The notes: a model not told the origin generated them from the letters alone. 64,000 nt of DNA from Bugula neritina (GCA_964035545.1 OZ037767.1:24757128-24821127); one strand, 5' to 3'. Counted from the stretch's first letter, positions 1 to 13,029 are shown. Made by a program: numbers and translations.

Positions 1-3000
1 CACTTGGAGACAGCGAAGATATATCAAGTAGCTTAAGAGCAGCAGCGGCTTGGGCCATGTCCTGCTCTGCATTGGCAGTTGATGATGCTGCCGGTATACT
101 CTTGTCTTCTTCCTTCTTGTCTGCAGCCTTTAGCTTCGCCCAAATGTCAGTGTGATTAGATTTCTATAAAAAGAAACACTTTATAGAAGAAGTATAGATC
201 TACTATGTCCCTTTAAATCAAAAACCAGATCATTTGTCTAAAACACACCAGTTCAATACACGAGTAATCTATAAGCATTGACATAATTCAAACTCATGTT
301 ATGCTTTTAAATATAAAGAATATAGCAATGTATAATAATATGTAATATAGATAGAATATTGTTAATACTCGTATATAATGATATATATAATATATAATAA
401 TATACAAAGAATATTGTTGATTATGTCACGTTCTCACCTCTCCAGACTTTCGTCTACCATCCACCTTGTTGACTTTGGGAGTTACGAACTCACTGGGAGA
501 CATGAGCTGAGGCTGGGCCTTGCTGGAAGTATCTGTTGCCACCTTGTCAGTAACTTCTGCTGCGGTCAACTTAGATTGTTGGCCAGTGGCAGCTTTATCT
601 CTCTTCTGTTTCTTGGTAACTGCGCTTTCTGGCTTTGTTGGTTTAGCCGGTTCTCTTTGATTTGCAGTTTGCTGCTTTATGGCACTATTTTCCACCACTC
701 TTGGCTTAAATGCAGCTTTACTATAACTAGGTGATTCTGAACTTGCTCTTTTGTCACCACCATTGCTCAGCACAGCATTCTGCCTGGATTTGACGTCCGA
801 CTTCTTCAATATTTTTACCGGCGTCTGAACTCGGGAGTTGTTGGACTAAAATTTACATGATCAGTGTGAAGAGAATATGTGTAAATGTACAGGTAAAAAT
901 ATGCAGTTAACAGTTTACAAGTAGAAGTATGCAGGTAACAATGGACAGGTAGAAATATGCAGGTAACAATGTACATGCAACAGTGTACAGGTAGCAGATG
1001 TAAATCATAATGTACAGATAATAGAGTATGGAAATTGCAAATCAACGAAATACATAATGTCCAATAAATAAATAATGAAAATATTTCTTATCAGCCTTTA
1101 AAAACTAACCACATTTTTGTTGAGCAGTTCAGAATCATTTGCTGATTTTCCAGCTTTCCCACCAACTGAGGCAGCTGAAGAGTAACTTTTGGCAGCAGCA
1201 TTTCTGTTCTGAGAAGATTGCTGTTGCTTCACAACGGCAGCACCAGTCTTAGATTTCCCAGACTGACTATTCTTGAGTCCTTTTTCAGCAGCCGTCCTCA
1301 TGCCGTAAGAGATGTTGAGGAGGGCGTGGGGAGGACACCTGTATCCTTTACCTGGACTACACCTACGTATATATACTTCACTACTACACAGCATATAGCA
1401 GGAAGTGCAAGTAAACATAAAAATGTAAAAGGATTTTGCACTAAAATTGTTTGCATGAACTGCTTTGTTGAAGTCTATGAGAAAAATTAGTTTGCTGTAA
1501 AAAAGCAGAACCAAGCTTTCAGTATACTGATGATAATTGTCAAGCAAACCAAAAGCTCAACACTAAACTGTATTAAAGCTTTGCTTAATCCTAGTGTGTG
1601 AACAAATTTTATTTTACCATGTATAAAAATATTTATAAATATCATCACCTTATGAAATTACAGTTGTCTAGGGAAGAAATGCAGTAAGAGATGCGAATGA
1701 TATTTACAAAAGCCATATATAAATGACTCATTAAATCATTAGCCTAATGACAGAACACACCAGCCTAATATGTTAAAAATAGTGACATTATAACACCGGA
1801 TTCTGTCAAAAAAGCTACCTAATAGATAGACCACAAGCAAACTCCTCATCAAATACAACTTCTACCATGGTGTCTCTGGGGTCGTCCCCTAATATTACGC
1901 CAATTACAGTGCCTTTCAGGCTATATGGTACTGTGAAACCGAGTCTAACATTAACCACCCGGTCAAACAGTTGAAAGTCTGCGGATGGATCTGGTATCAT
2001 AGTGGAGGTCATTGAATATTGCTACAAAGAACACAACTCCTAATTGTAGACAGGCTAACTAGCAAAAAAAATAAATATGCAAAAAAATCAAGCTCAAGTA
2101 AATAATATACAGATGGAATGACACAAGCCTATACACTGGAATATAAAAATACAAAAGTCAATAGTTAAAATTTATATCATTTCCAGTATTTTAGACAGAA
2201 TCACATTGCCAAAGCTTACACAGTTTGTTGTCAGCCATTAAAATGTAAACATCTGATCTGGGAGAAACTGTGAGCAAGATACATGCACTGTTGGGTATCC
2301 TATGCTATACTGCATACAGCTGAACATGTGCATTACCTTGTATATTAGAGCTGGTTTGATAATAATAGTGTGAGTGCCATCAGCATCATCAGGAGATTTG
2401 TTAGACACCAGCTGCTCAACCTTCTCTATGGTAGGGGCCTCTAGAAACAGCCCACCGCACTTGGCTCGGTGACACTTATAAGTCGGTAACGACCGGACAA
2501 ACTTGACCAGCTCAGCACATTGAGTATCCCTACAAACACAGCACTAATTACTGGCAGCACATTGAGTATCTCTACAAACACAGTACTTATTACTGGCAGC
2601 ACATTGAGTATCTCTACAAACACAGTACTTATTACTGGCAGCACATTGAGTATCCCTGCAAACACAGCACTGATTACTGGCAGCACATTGAGTATCTCTA
2701 CAAACACAGTACCGGTCAGTTAAGGGAATACATGCCTGATTCATTATATTGATATAATTACCAGTTTAATTGGCAAATAGGACAAGAAGAATTACAGATG
2801 CAAATTTTACGAAACTGAACCTTTGACTCTCAACATTTGATAATCATTTCTAGAGTAATTGTTGGTACAAATAAAAATCATAAAATAAAATCTATTATTA
2901 TGTAAGCTACATCAGAATTAAAAAATTCAACTTAATGTACCTAACATCAGAATATGATTTACTTTTAAAGCGCTTAGATTCATCAAGTACCCTGTTAACT

Positions 3001-6000
3001 ACATCACCACTATGACGAAAACTACTAAATTCACTGTTACAACAAGAAACTTTTTTCACACGTATATGAGATATGTGAATAAACATCCGCAGGGAAGTAT
3101 ATTATAAAACATATTGCTGTTCAGATTCCCATCTATAATCTCCATTTCTATCAGCTGTTATGAACACATGAAATGCTGACAACAAGACCGACACTGTTCA
3201 ATGTAATGTACACACCTGTTCTCAGTAAAGATGTTGTCCGCCTGAAACCTGTCCTTGTTGAGGTTTTCGTGAATGTAGCCGCAGAAATCGGGAAACTTTT
3301 CAAGGTAGGAGTAGATGACATCTGCTGTAGCTTGAGAGTACAACCAGTCTCCATTGTCTTTACGGGTAAATCCAGGACACTACCCGAATATTACACAATA
3401 TCAGTGTTAGCAGTTTATATCAGTTTTCACCTCCTTTAATATGTAAATACTTATTCTAATATACTAGTTAGTAATACACTTATTAGTAATAAACTATTAG
3501 GACACACATCATCCAACAGCTCTATTACTAAGATATGTACCTCTTCATTTTTCTTATTGTTTTTGAGATCCAGTCCAATATTAATGTTCTCTTTGCCTTT
3601 TGATATGAGCATCATACCGGTTATGCGAGAAACAAAATGGCTGCTAACACCAAGTTGCTGAGCTATTTCATATGCTTTCATATACCTAGCATGTTTCTAC
3701 AACATCATATACAGTCAGTTGAGCCAGAAATAAATTACTTCACCAATAAATACAGTAGAGCTTGAAAATTAATTTCTTTAACATTTTTTTAAATTTCTAT
3801 CTTTAGTTCATAATTACAATGAGAAAACAAAATTTCAAATTGGAAAACTTTTCAAAGTTAAAACATGACTTACATTAAATTTGATGGCTGTAGAAAGATC
3901 TGGCTCAGCAGCCATGTTGACTTTTACCCTTACTCTGTCTTCAAGATGATTAACTACTTTGGCGAGAAAGCCATAGTAGGGGTGAGCGAGAACATACACT
4001 TGGCATCCAACTGGGAAAATATCCTTCAACTCAAAGAACTGCATTGAACCAGCCGACTCCACACCAAACTGTAACAAACATTTTGTGTTTTGGTATAAGT
4101 CACAACGTATTACATAACTTCAAAAGGCACATAACCCCAAAAATATTTACTAGAATATGAAAGAATATAAAATGGAAAGTTGAAGTTAAACCAGCGCTAA
4201 CAATTAGTAAATTTAAGAAAGTTGAATTTGAAATTGAATATGTGATCATATCCACTTCAGTTTAGTTGTATCAACTCCAATAATATAATATTACTTCTAC
4301 TTGTAATATATTAAACTAATTTTTATTGAATACTTTGTCAGTTGGCAATAACATATCATGACAAATAACATAAATTAAATTAATAACGTTGGATAAGTTA
4401 TTTTGGTGATTCAAACCAAGTCACTGGAACCAAAAAAGTATTTTCCTGTCTTATCAACTACTCAGGGAAAATATGTTTAGTTTGTTTTGTATTCAGTCAG
4501 GTTTGCCTTCAACACCAGCTAGCCTATCACTGTACAGTAATACTTATTTGCACTGCTAGTGAAGACTGAGATTTTACCTTACTAAAACCCTTACGAAGTA
4601 CACAAACATGCCCCCTATATACCCACAGTATTAAATAGATATATCTAGTTGAACCTGCTGCAACCTAAAGTAATTAAAGTAAACCATTAAAAATTGAGTT
4701 TTACAAAAAATCTTTTCAAAGTACAACATATCACAAGCCAATTTTTGCACATAGTATCACTTGATAGATAACTGGCTAGACAGCCATGTTGCTTATAGAA
4801 CTAAATTGTGAGAGTAATAACCTTGAGCATAGTGTCATTCTTAACGCAAGCCTGCAAAAGAAACGGGGCGGGCGTAGGTTGCCATTCTTTCTCTACGGTA
4901 ACTCTACCATCATTGAGGTACACATACTTTCGTCCGGTGATTGGCTTTGCTTGTATTATGAAGTAGGTTGGTCCAGCATCAATACCACGCTTCTTCATAT
5001 ACCTGAAAGTTGGCATAGCAAACTAACCCATCAACTGACCTATACTAGATACAATACTCAGACTATACTAGATACAATACTCAGACTATACTAGATACAA
5101 TACTCAGACTATACTAGATACAATACTCAGACTATACCAGATATAATACTCAGACTATACTAACCTTTCACTTAAAGACTGCTCCACTGTTTGCCAAACA
5201 ACCCGATCAGTGTCATCTACAGGTGATTTCACCACCTCTTTCCCTTTCCTATCAAACTCAACCCTCCACTCATCATTCTCCAGCACACACACTTTCGCCT
5301 CAAACAGATGAGGCCAGTTCACCCAGATACTTTTACCCAGTAGCTGCTGACCTAGCTCCATGATGTCAACATCTTCCTAAAAGGAAATATAATGTATATA
5401 CACAGGTATATTTTACTTACTATTCGCCGTCATAGGGCAATTTTTGAGAGAAAATTTACAAAAATGCGTAAACATTTGATAGCTATTAGGAAAACATTCA
5501 AATAATCAATTTAAAGAAGTGTTAGCGATAAAAAAATGGTGATAAACAATTTATGCCATGCCTAAATCCTCAATCAAGAAGAACTTTAAATGTTACATTC
5601 ACGATGAAGAACTGTGTCAGCTAGTAACTGATACGCAACGTCAGCATCTTACCACATCCATCTCATCTATCAGGGTGACTATTCTATTCTCTCCTCTGGA
5701 AGCTTGCTGGAAGACAGTGACACCAAGTTTCTGCAGGTAGGAGTTGTGCTTTATGTGTGTAAAAGTGGGAAAACCAGGGTAATAGAGTGTTGGCTTCACG
5801 CCAACACATAATCCTGAATTCAGCTGCTCTGCCGATACAACAAAATCTTCCCAATTCTTTAGGGTAGTTCTACAACATATGTCGCAATATAGTATATGAG
5901 CTCATTATAAATATACAAGCCACCTGGAAAGTTGCTAGTAGTAAAAAGTAGTTGAACAGTAATATATATACTTGCAGTTTTAGGTAACTCATGCCAGTGC

Positions 6001-9000
6001 TTTATATAAGAGCATTTATATTTTATAAATTTGAAGGTTTCAAGCATACACATGCAGATGTCGTCACATACATGTGTATGTATGGGCACCTGCTACACAT
6101 GCCTGATCAGTACGAGAGAGCACCACTAGCTAGATGGGCACCTGTTGCACATGCCTTACTGATGAGACAGAACACAACTAGCTAGATTTAATAGCGGGTA
6201 GCTTCACTTACTTAGTGTGATTCTGGGCGATATCTGGGAAGCCTGGAAGGGTGGAGGGAAACACACCCTGAGATTCAGAAATGTATCTGCAACAAACATT
6301 AACAACACATACTAAAAAGCAAAGCAGTGAATCAACTAGATAAAAAACACTGCACAGTATGTCAATATCATATTTATACTGGAGTACTTCTGGCTGCCAA
6401 TATCTTTGAAAGAATGGCTGTAACGAAAATTGTGCTGATACCGAGTGTTTTGTTACATTATTCTACTTGTTTTGTTTATATCATATGCAGAAACAAACCT
6501 CTTTGAGATTGACAACGACCTTCACTTACTGATATATAATACAAGGGCCGTGAATATTACGAGCACGCTCAGGAGCTGTTAGTTTCTTCTCTACAGACGA
6601 CATGGCTTCCAGTAGCCTTTTCTCGTCAATAAAGGAGATGAGTACAACAGCCTCCCAGTCCTGCTGCTTGCCATTGAGATCTAACTCAAACTCCTCAGGG
6701 TAGAAGTCAATGATGGGTGATGAGTCAGTTAACATCAGTTTCTACAACATGCCAGTGATTGTATTAAAAACAAAGACAAAGCAGCATGGGACTGCACTAC
6801 ATTACCTCCCTCTCAACGCAATTCATAAGAGCTTATTCTACATTTATGGTGAAGTAAGGGTTCAACTCCTACTCATGGCGTTTATTTGCTTTATTTTATA
6901 ACATTTTCTATTTCAATTTATATAACTCTATGCATTTGTCTCAGTTAAACTAATAGTACGATAAACCTATGTTTAGAGAGCAGCAGTGGTGTAGTGGTTA
7001 GAGTACTGGACTAGTAAACACGAGGTCCGCAGTTTGAGTCGAAACACCAGCAGGGATGTTATGAAGAGCATCCAGTCATAATCGCTTCTGTGCCACATAA
7101 GGAAAAGTCCTTAGCCTGCTTTAAAAATACCCTTTCCATCAGGGGTTTTTACAGGGATAGTGGCTATAAACTCGTGTGAATTCCTATGCTGAATGTACAT
7201 ATGATAGTTCTGCTCACCTGATAAACTGCGGGAAGTAACTTGCTACTGGCTCCAGGTAAAACAGCCATCAGCTGCTGGAAAGGTAGAAATGGTGTGCCAG
7301 GCTCTAGTACTATTTCAATGTCATGAAAAGAGTGAAGGTCACTGAGGTAGGGGGCGTAGTGTTGAGGGAAATACCAACTCCACGAGGGCACACCAGTAAA
7401 ATAATAATACAGTATCCATTGTAGTCCTAGAACGTAGTCTTTTGCTTGCTGTGCCAACACTTCTCTAGAAAACCGAGTTGAAAGGTCAAAAATATGTCTG
7501 ATACAGGTATTAATAAAACCATTTCATAAAAAAGTCAAAAGGTTCTATTAAAAAGGTATCATAAAACTTATAAAATCTTATTGAAAACCTCAGATACAGC
7601 AGAAAACTTTCTCTGAAAATCAAAAAAGATAAATTAGCAATAATATATTTAGGTAATCCAGAAGACCCCCTCTATATATTAAACTTACGGTGTAGCCTGT
7701 AAACCCATCTTATCAAAGTAATAATTAGACTTGTGCTTTTTAAACTCATAGCTCAGGCTATCTTCATCTGGCAGACGTGTAGGTACATATGGACGGGCAG
7801 TTTCAGATTCTGCAAACATGCAATGGCTGCTAATTTCAGGGAGTTTACAAAATGATCAACATACAGTCACTAAGTATGAGTTAATGTCTCATACCTTACC
7901 TGCATAACTCTTTCAAAACAAGAGTTGAGCTTTTTTGTAGGCTAACAATATTCTGATGGCATCACAATCAGCTATAGTTTATGCAGCATAGAAAAAATGA
8001 TACTAAACGTTAACACATTTAAATTAAAGTTAATTTTCTCCCTAAAAGTTATCTAAATTACGAAGTTTATATATATATTATGATCCTGTAAGAATTCCAG
8101 AATTCAGGTAGTCTCACAAAAGAAGATAGATTTATGACATTCAAATAAACTTAACTTTGTAATTGCACACAAAAATAGTTTAAAAAATACCATCTATTTG
8201 TTCTCCATTCTCAAATGGCACTAGCCCAAAGTCATCAATTTCATCGACAGCGGAAGTTGTCTCCACTCTCAGTGTAGCAGCAGGAGCAGCAGAAGTTCTA
8301 GCCTTTCCTTTAGTGGACTTGCCTTCCAGCCATTTGTTGTCCGCATAACTGTCACTAAATTTCTCCATGTCATACTATTAATATATACAACATATTACAT
8401 TTCATCATCTATATTATACTATCACAATACATACACTGATATTACACTACATCAACTATATTATACTATAAATACATACACACGTATTACACTACATCTT
8501 CTATGTTATACAAAGAATAGATAACAGAGTACACTATATGTTTTCTCCCAAGCCACTAGCAGAAGATAAAATTGTATTCATTGCCATCAAACTCATGTTG
8601 CATATTTGAAAAACAACAAAAAAACCGAAACAGAAGCAAAACATGTACCAACCTCAGCGAGTGCCACAAGGAATTGCTCCAGTCTGCCCATATTAATTTT
8701 CCCCTTGTCATTTAAATAACCACCCATGATGGGCAACATCTGTTTATATGTCTTCCATATGGTGGGCAGTGCATCCTGGGCTATGTGCATGTGAGGTAGA
8801 TGAGGTATAAAGTCATTGCCAACTAAGAAGCCCATCAACACCCAGTCATCTATGATTCTTTCCAGATTATACTCCACTGATATTAAACTCTGAAACCACA
8901 GCATAGTCACTACCATGTAAACATCATACTTGGTAAAACTGCTTATATAGAAAACATATCACTTTTGCATTTAAACAGATCCACTACAATCATTTGTTCA

Positions 9001-11396
9001 GTGAGCAAGAAATGATTGGGACAGTAACAATATTGGATAATACTTGAAATCAATTTCAATTCTTGGTTCTAATTTGCTGGTGTGGACTAAATATAGTAAC
9101 ATGTATGGCTCATTTTACATTAATATTATAATATAACTGTACAGATGCAACTGTGAACATCCTGCTAAACGCCACCAGCTAATCTAGACCCGGACTAAAA
9201 TTTCATACAATGTCTCCATCGGAGGTGAAGACAACTTCCGCTGTAGTTGAAATTAATGACTCTTATAAACAAATATAAGAGTGTTTTTTTTCTCTTAAAA
9301 CAATTAAGAGAGAAGAACACTAATAGTTCAAATAAATCTTTACATGAAAACATGATTCGAACCTGTTTAATGCTAGCAAACTCCAAGTCCAGATATTCTC
9401 TTAGCAGGGAAATATGAAGTAAATGAAAAGTGGTTTCCTCGACAGTAGTAGACCTACAAAAAAGCTAGTTTTACTAGAAACAAGGCAAAGCTCCCAAATA
9501 CTCTAATCCACATTCGACCACTTTCATGACTTTTGAAACAAGTCATCACAAACTAGACAGATATATTAAAACGGTGAAGTTTTCAACACAGTTGTTTTTT
9601 TGACGTAAACGTTTTCCAGCTTAATAAAAGTAGGAGGTCTCGTGATGAAGTATTTTTGTCTGGTTATAAGTGTTTTCAATTTACAAACTTCTCAGCAAAT
9701 AAAAATGTGAGGGTTTTGTAAAAAACACCATATTTAAATTTTAAACTACCATTGACTTTATAGAAACTAGGCCTAGCGATTCCGTAAGTATTTCAAACAC
9801 CCCCACCATTTAGAAGAGAAGCTTCAGTGTACCTTTTCTGAGTCTGTTTACCAAATCTGACCTCTTCCCTGAGAAGAGCAAAGTGAGGCTCGTGAGTGGT
9901 CAGACCGAGCATTATCAAGTCGGCATCTAAACCATAGAGGCAGTGTCGAGTGTTGGGGTCATAATCAGACCTGGCCTTTTCACTGCGAATGAAGTCCATT
10001 ATCTTGTGCTCTCCCTCGCCAGGTGTCTACAACATCCAGCAATTCTAATTACTATTAATACGCTGCTTATGATGAAATACCACAGTAGGTGCCCTGAAAG
10101 GGGTCTAAAGATTTCTTTTTCAATTATACAACAACACATTAGATTATTTCCACCACAAGATTTTCAATCCGATTCAGATCAATGATTAATTCTACAGCAT
10201 GTTGATAAGGTTGTTGCACCCCTTTCACCACACAGTATTTGTAACGTATACCAACTAACCTCGTGTCCTGACAGATACACTGAAACACCCTGCCAGAGTT
10301 TGTCATTAGATAGCTTGCTAACTACAAAGTATTTCAGTTGTTCATGTAATCGCACCATAAACTCTGTACCTGGTGTGATACAGTTCGAGTCGAACCTGGC
10401 CTCTGACGGTAGAGTTTCCCCTCGCTGCACAGCCCGTTTCTCAAGGTTCTCAGCCTCTTTAGCTGACCTAAGAATACAATTTATTTATAAATGAGATTTC
10501 CTATCAGCATTGATAGTTGTCTGCTCACTAATTGTCAAGACTTGAAATAAAACACACGATAAACTTTTGATGCTATCATTATACAGAATGAATTCAATGT
10601 TCTCAATTATAATAACCAGTGCAGATGTAGAAAACCAACACAGCAATGTAGCAAGTACAAAAAGCATATAATGGCAATAATAAAAAAAACATGCTATGAG
10701 TAAAAGATAATAATTATAAATAAACTAAACACCTAAATCTACGGCCCCTTTGCTGGTTCATCTTAGCCCTAGGCGCTACACCATCTATAGCCATAAAAAA
10801 CACCTTTTTTGGCTTTATCATTCTGAACAGAACCTAAAAGAGACAAAATAGCAGTTGAGTTGTTTCAAATTTCATGACCAACACTTGGGTGAATTTTTAT
10901 CCCATTCCTTTAGTTTCACAGCACATTATGCTCTTCAATATATGACTGGAACAGATAACTCCTACACAATAAAATGTTTTTCATAATAAAAACATGGATT
11001 TCATATAAATATGTAATCAAAATACAAAGAGTATTGCTTGTGCTAACCTCAAGATAGTGAAAGATGTCAGCAAATATTTTCTCTTCTGTGATTCTGAAGT
11101 GAGCATTACCATCATCAGGGTGAGAGCAGACGTGCACAATACCATTCATATCCAGGTAGAGGTTGTCAAACTCAGGCATCTATATAGAAACAAACGTGAA
11201 CTAGTATTGTGACATTTTAACAAACAACTTATATCTGTAACAAAATAGAGTGAGCTGATTTTATGTATATGAACATTAAAAGTTATATCGGGTGAAGTGT
11301 TGTAACAATCATAATGTTTACCTGGTGATCTTTCACTGTTTCACTCAAGCATGGATATCGTTCACTTATCCATCTGTAGAACTTGGGAACCCCCAT
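1..11396 (-). CDS. XRN1: XRN1, 5'-3' exoribonuclease 1 (C-terminus beyond left edge)
   Basis: Processive 5'-3' exonuclease that degrades decapped mRNA in the cytoplasm. Coding exons, 5' to 3' on the minus strand: 11396-11322, 11179-11048, 10833-10733, 10467-10260, 10026-9833, 9453-9363, 8889-8653, 8374-8191, 7809-7689, 7464-7218, 6741-6530, 6286-6212, 5869-5653, 5376-5165, 5002-4822, 4068-3874, 3696-3541, 3379-3216, 2529-2337, 2021-1819, 1362-1110, 845-438, 163-1. All junctions keep phase (about 1407 residues; human is about 1700). The start [17 protein letters not shown] is the family N-terminus. Catalytic motifs are intact: [39 protein letters not shown]. Later exons match the PAZ/Tudor, KOW, winged-helix and SH3-like region ([29 protein letters not shown]). 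The Ser/Lys/Ala-rich tail is low complexity and runs off the window. A tattttcag acceptor before 11433 implies an upstream noncoding exon. Confidence 0.96.
438..845 (-). other. XRN1: XRN1 low-complexity tail exon
   Basis: Exon 22 of the model encodes a Ser/Lys/Ala/Gln-rich, probably disordered segment of 136 residues with no fold I recognise. In other animals the XRN1 C-terminal tail carries short motifs for decapping partners; I see none I can name here. Exon boundaries are supported by an ATTTTAG acceptor and a GAG|GTGAGA donor. The final partial exon (163-1) contains HTDIWAKLK, comparable to the CNIWQSLQ segment of the human tail. Confidence 0.75.
882..1020. repeat. Degenerate minisatellite in XRN1 intron
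   Basis: Loosely repeated units of the form TATGCAGGTAACAATGxACA and GTACAGGTAGCA, with a period near 34 bp. It lies in the intron between the exons at 1110-1362 and 438-845. The units contain many CAG|GTA strings that look like splice donors but have no exon attached. Confidence 0.5.
2513..2715. repeat. 42-bp minisatellite overlapping an XRN1 splice acceptor
   Basis: Five units start at 2513, 2555, 2597, 2639 and 2681 (42-bp period); the last is partial. The first unit contains the 5' start of the XRN1 exon 2337-2529 and its acceptor (minus strand GTTTGTAG|GGATACTCAATG). Each intronic unit repeats the acceptor and the first bases of the exon. Because 42 is a multiple of 3, the array reads open in the exon frame (RDTQCAASN... 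repeats) until a TAG at 2544-2546 in the exon-proximal unit. Confidence 0.9.
5041..5162. repeat. 23-bp tandem repeat beside an XRN1 donor site
   Basis: About 5.3 nearly identical copies of TATACTAGATACAATACTCA plus GAC, period 23 bp, starting at 5041, 5064, 5087, 5110, 5133 and 5156. On the minus strand the array begins within a few bases of the splice donor of the XRN1 exon 5376-5165, so it fills most of the short intron to the next exon at 5002. Confidence 0.92.
6083..6186. repeat. Two-copy 52-bp tandem duplication
   Basis: Two 52-bp units (6083-6134 and 6135-6186), each running from TGGGCACCTG through a CACATGCC core to ACTAGCTAGA, with a few substitutions between them. It lies in the XRN1 intron between exons 6286-6212 and 5869-5653. 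Confidence 0.75.
6981..7182 (+). mobile_element. tRNA-related SINE, copy 1
   Basis: About 200 bp shared with copies at 29254 and 44305. The head has an A-box-like TGGTGTAGTGGTTAGAG and a B-box-like GTTTGAGTCGA, as in tRNA-derived RNA polymerase III promoters. The middle has the shared block GAAGAGCATCCAGTCATAAT. The tail has CCCTTTCCATCAGGGGTTTT and ATAGTGGCTATAAACTCGTG. It sits in an XRN1 intron, opposite to XRN1 transcription. The middle block recalls conserved cores in molluscan and cephalopod SINEs, but that link is from memory. Confidence 0.82.
8394..8511. repeat. About 46-bp tandem repeat, 2.5 copies
   Basis: Units begin at about 8394, 8441 and 8486 with ATTACA(C/T), followed by TATATTATACTAT and ATACATACAC. 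It lies in the XRN1 intron just upstream (in gene orientation) of the exon at 8374-8191. Confidence 0.7.
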
Positions 11397-12320
11397 TTTA
11401 ATTAGCACTGACTTTAGTTCAGCAAATGTCAGCCTGAAAATATACTAGCATTTTTAAATATTTGCATTTACTTACCATAAAAACAAAAATAATCTATTTT
11501 CAAATATTTGATAGATTTCTGATGAATGGAACATTAGATTGAACAATTCTTATCAAGTGCCAACATCAATAGATGTAATAATTTAAAAAATACAATAACT
11601 GTCACTCAGAACTCCAAGAAGACCCTGATAAATATATCAAGTAACTATGCATGCAGTATAGTCAAAGGTTTTATAACAATAAATAATTACAAATGGTACT
11701 ACTATCTAAAATAATATGATTCTCATTGTGATTGTGATTCAGACTAATATTAAACCTAATAACTATAATTAATATTATACTTGTAGTTATAACTTAAATT
11801 TAATAATTAAAATAATAATATTACCATTGTGGTTGTCACACTCACTGAATCATTGTCATTGTGATTGCTAAGCTTAACACTATACTAATACTTAAACTTC
11901 TTTATAATTTAGATTATTTAATTTTATCAATTTCAAAATTTAAATTTATTACTGTTAGTATAAGTATTAATATTATAACATAAATAATAATTATTTAAAA
12001 TTATGCTTATTGTAAGAAGTGATAATGATGATCACAATCATAATAATAATTCAAATAGAAATTGTCTTTATCATTTGACATTTAACATTTATCTTTTATT
12101 ATTTGAAACAATCCAAGTCTAACAATCTGATTCACTGATAGTGATTGCCATTGTGATTGTAAGTGAAATTAACATTAACTTTGAGCTTTAGCCTGTGGCT
12201 GTAGGTCTAGTTTCATATTGAATTTTAGTTTGATATTGAATTTGATTTTCATTTTTGATTATCATCATTATGATATTCAACATCAATTTCGCATTGAATG
12301 GTAATAATAATTAATATCCA
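11397..12320. other. XRN1 upstream region, AT-rich degenerate simple sequence
   Basis: The first 37 bp are XRN1 5' untranslated exon, bounded by a splice acceptor at 11434-11435 (minus strand), so the promoter lies further upstream. From about 11700 the sequence is dominated by degenerate repeats of TCATTGTGATTG and AATAATATTA type. I see no coding potential or RNA gene. Confidence 0.6.
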
Positions 12321-12628
12321 AGATCAAAGGAAGAGATAGTGTAACTGCGGCACGCGAAGAGCTACGATTAGAAACACTAGCAACTAGAAGAATGAACACG
12401 AGGCATACTCTTCTCATACGGCTACGCTTGTTATCCAAAAAGGAAAATCACAAATCGCTCATGTGCACATATGATGAACTTATGAAACAAAGCTCTGAAA
12501 GTATGACAGTCACCAGAGCAACATCTCGCGGTGTACCCCCCACAATCTATGCAAAAAATTCCCCTTATTACAACAGCTTTTTACCAAAGACAGTACGAGA
12601 ACTTAAATCTAAACTTTCTATACAGTAA
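12321..12628 (+). mobile_element. 3' fragment of a non-LTR retrotransposon ORF2
   Basis: A frame open from about 12326 to the stop at 12626-12628 encodes roughly 100 residues, including REELRLETLATRRMNTRH, RLLSKKENHKSL and, at the end, YNSFLPKTVRELKSKL. The order 'xLxLxTLxxRR... then TR... then YYxNSFLPKTVxEL' matches the extreme C-terminus of CR1/jockey-type reverse transcriptase ORFs, where the last segment is typically NSFFxRTIxxWN. No RT or endonuclease core is present, so it is a dead 5'-truncated copy. The assignment is by motif pattern only. Confidence 0.6.
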
Positions 12629-12829
12629 AAGTGATCTACATTTACACGTAATGATGTGCACACTAGTCATTTGACAACTAATTGACATGTACGAGCTAAC
12701 CAAAGACTGCAACCTATTGAGGAGCACCACTTGCTATAACTATAAGTATTAGTATATCACATATGCTCTAGTGCTTTCTAAAGAAGAAGAGGTAAGAGAG
12801 AGGTAATATTGTTATTAAATATATTACTA

Positions 12830-12960
12830 TGAGTATGAATATGATTATCATTAAATTTAATTGATAATAATAATGATTATCATTATGATCATCACTATGA
12901 CTATCATAATCATAATCATAATGATAATCATGATCAATCATCATCATGATGATTTATTTT
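12830..12960. repeat. ATC/ATG simple repeat
   Basis: Interrupted trinucleotide tract of ATCATAATCATAATG and GATGATGATT types. A similar tract lies inside the transposon at 14050-14165. Confidence 0.8.
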
Positions 12961-13029
12961 TGATTTAATGATGTTCAATGACTTCAATATGTTGAAAGGT
13001 GATAGATTGTGACACATTTTAATTTTTTT

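Noticed and set aside
2441-2744. ORFs on both strands through the 42-bp repeat
   Set aside because: Open only because the period is a multiple of 3; the real coding part is the XRN1 exon ending at 2337.
9345-9425. Minus-strand GGTTCGAATCA at an XRN1 donor looks like a tRNA B box
   Set aside because: The preceding bases are coding sequence of an XRN1 exon (LEFASIKQ) and show no A box or cloverleaf at the right distance.
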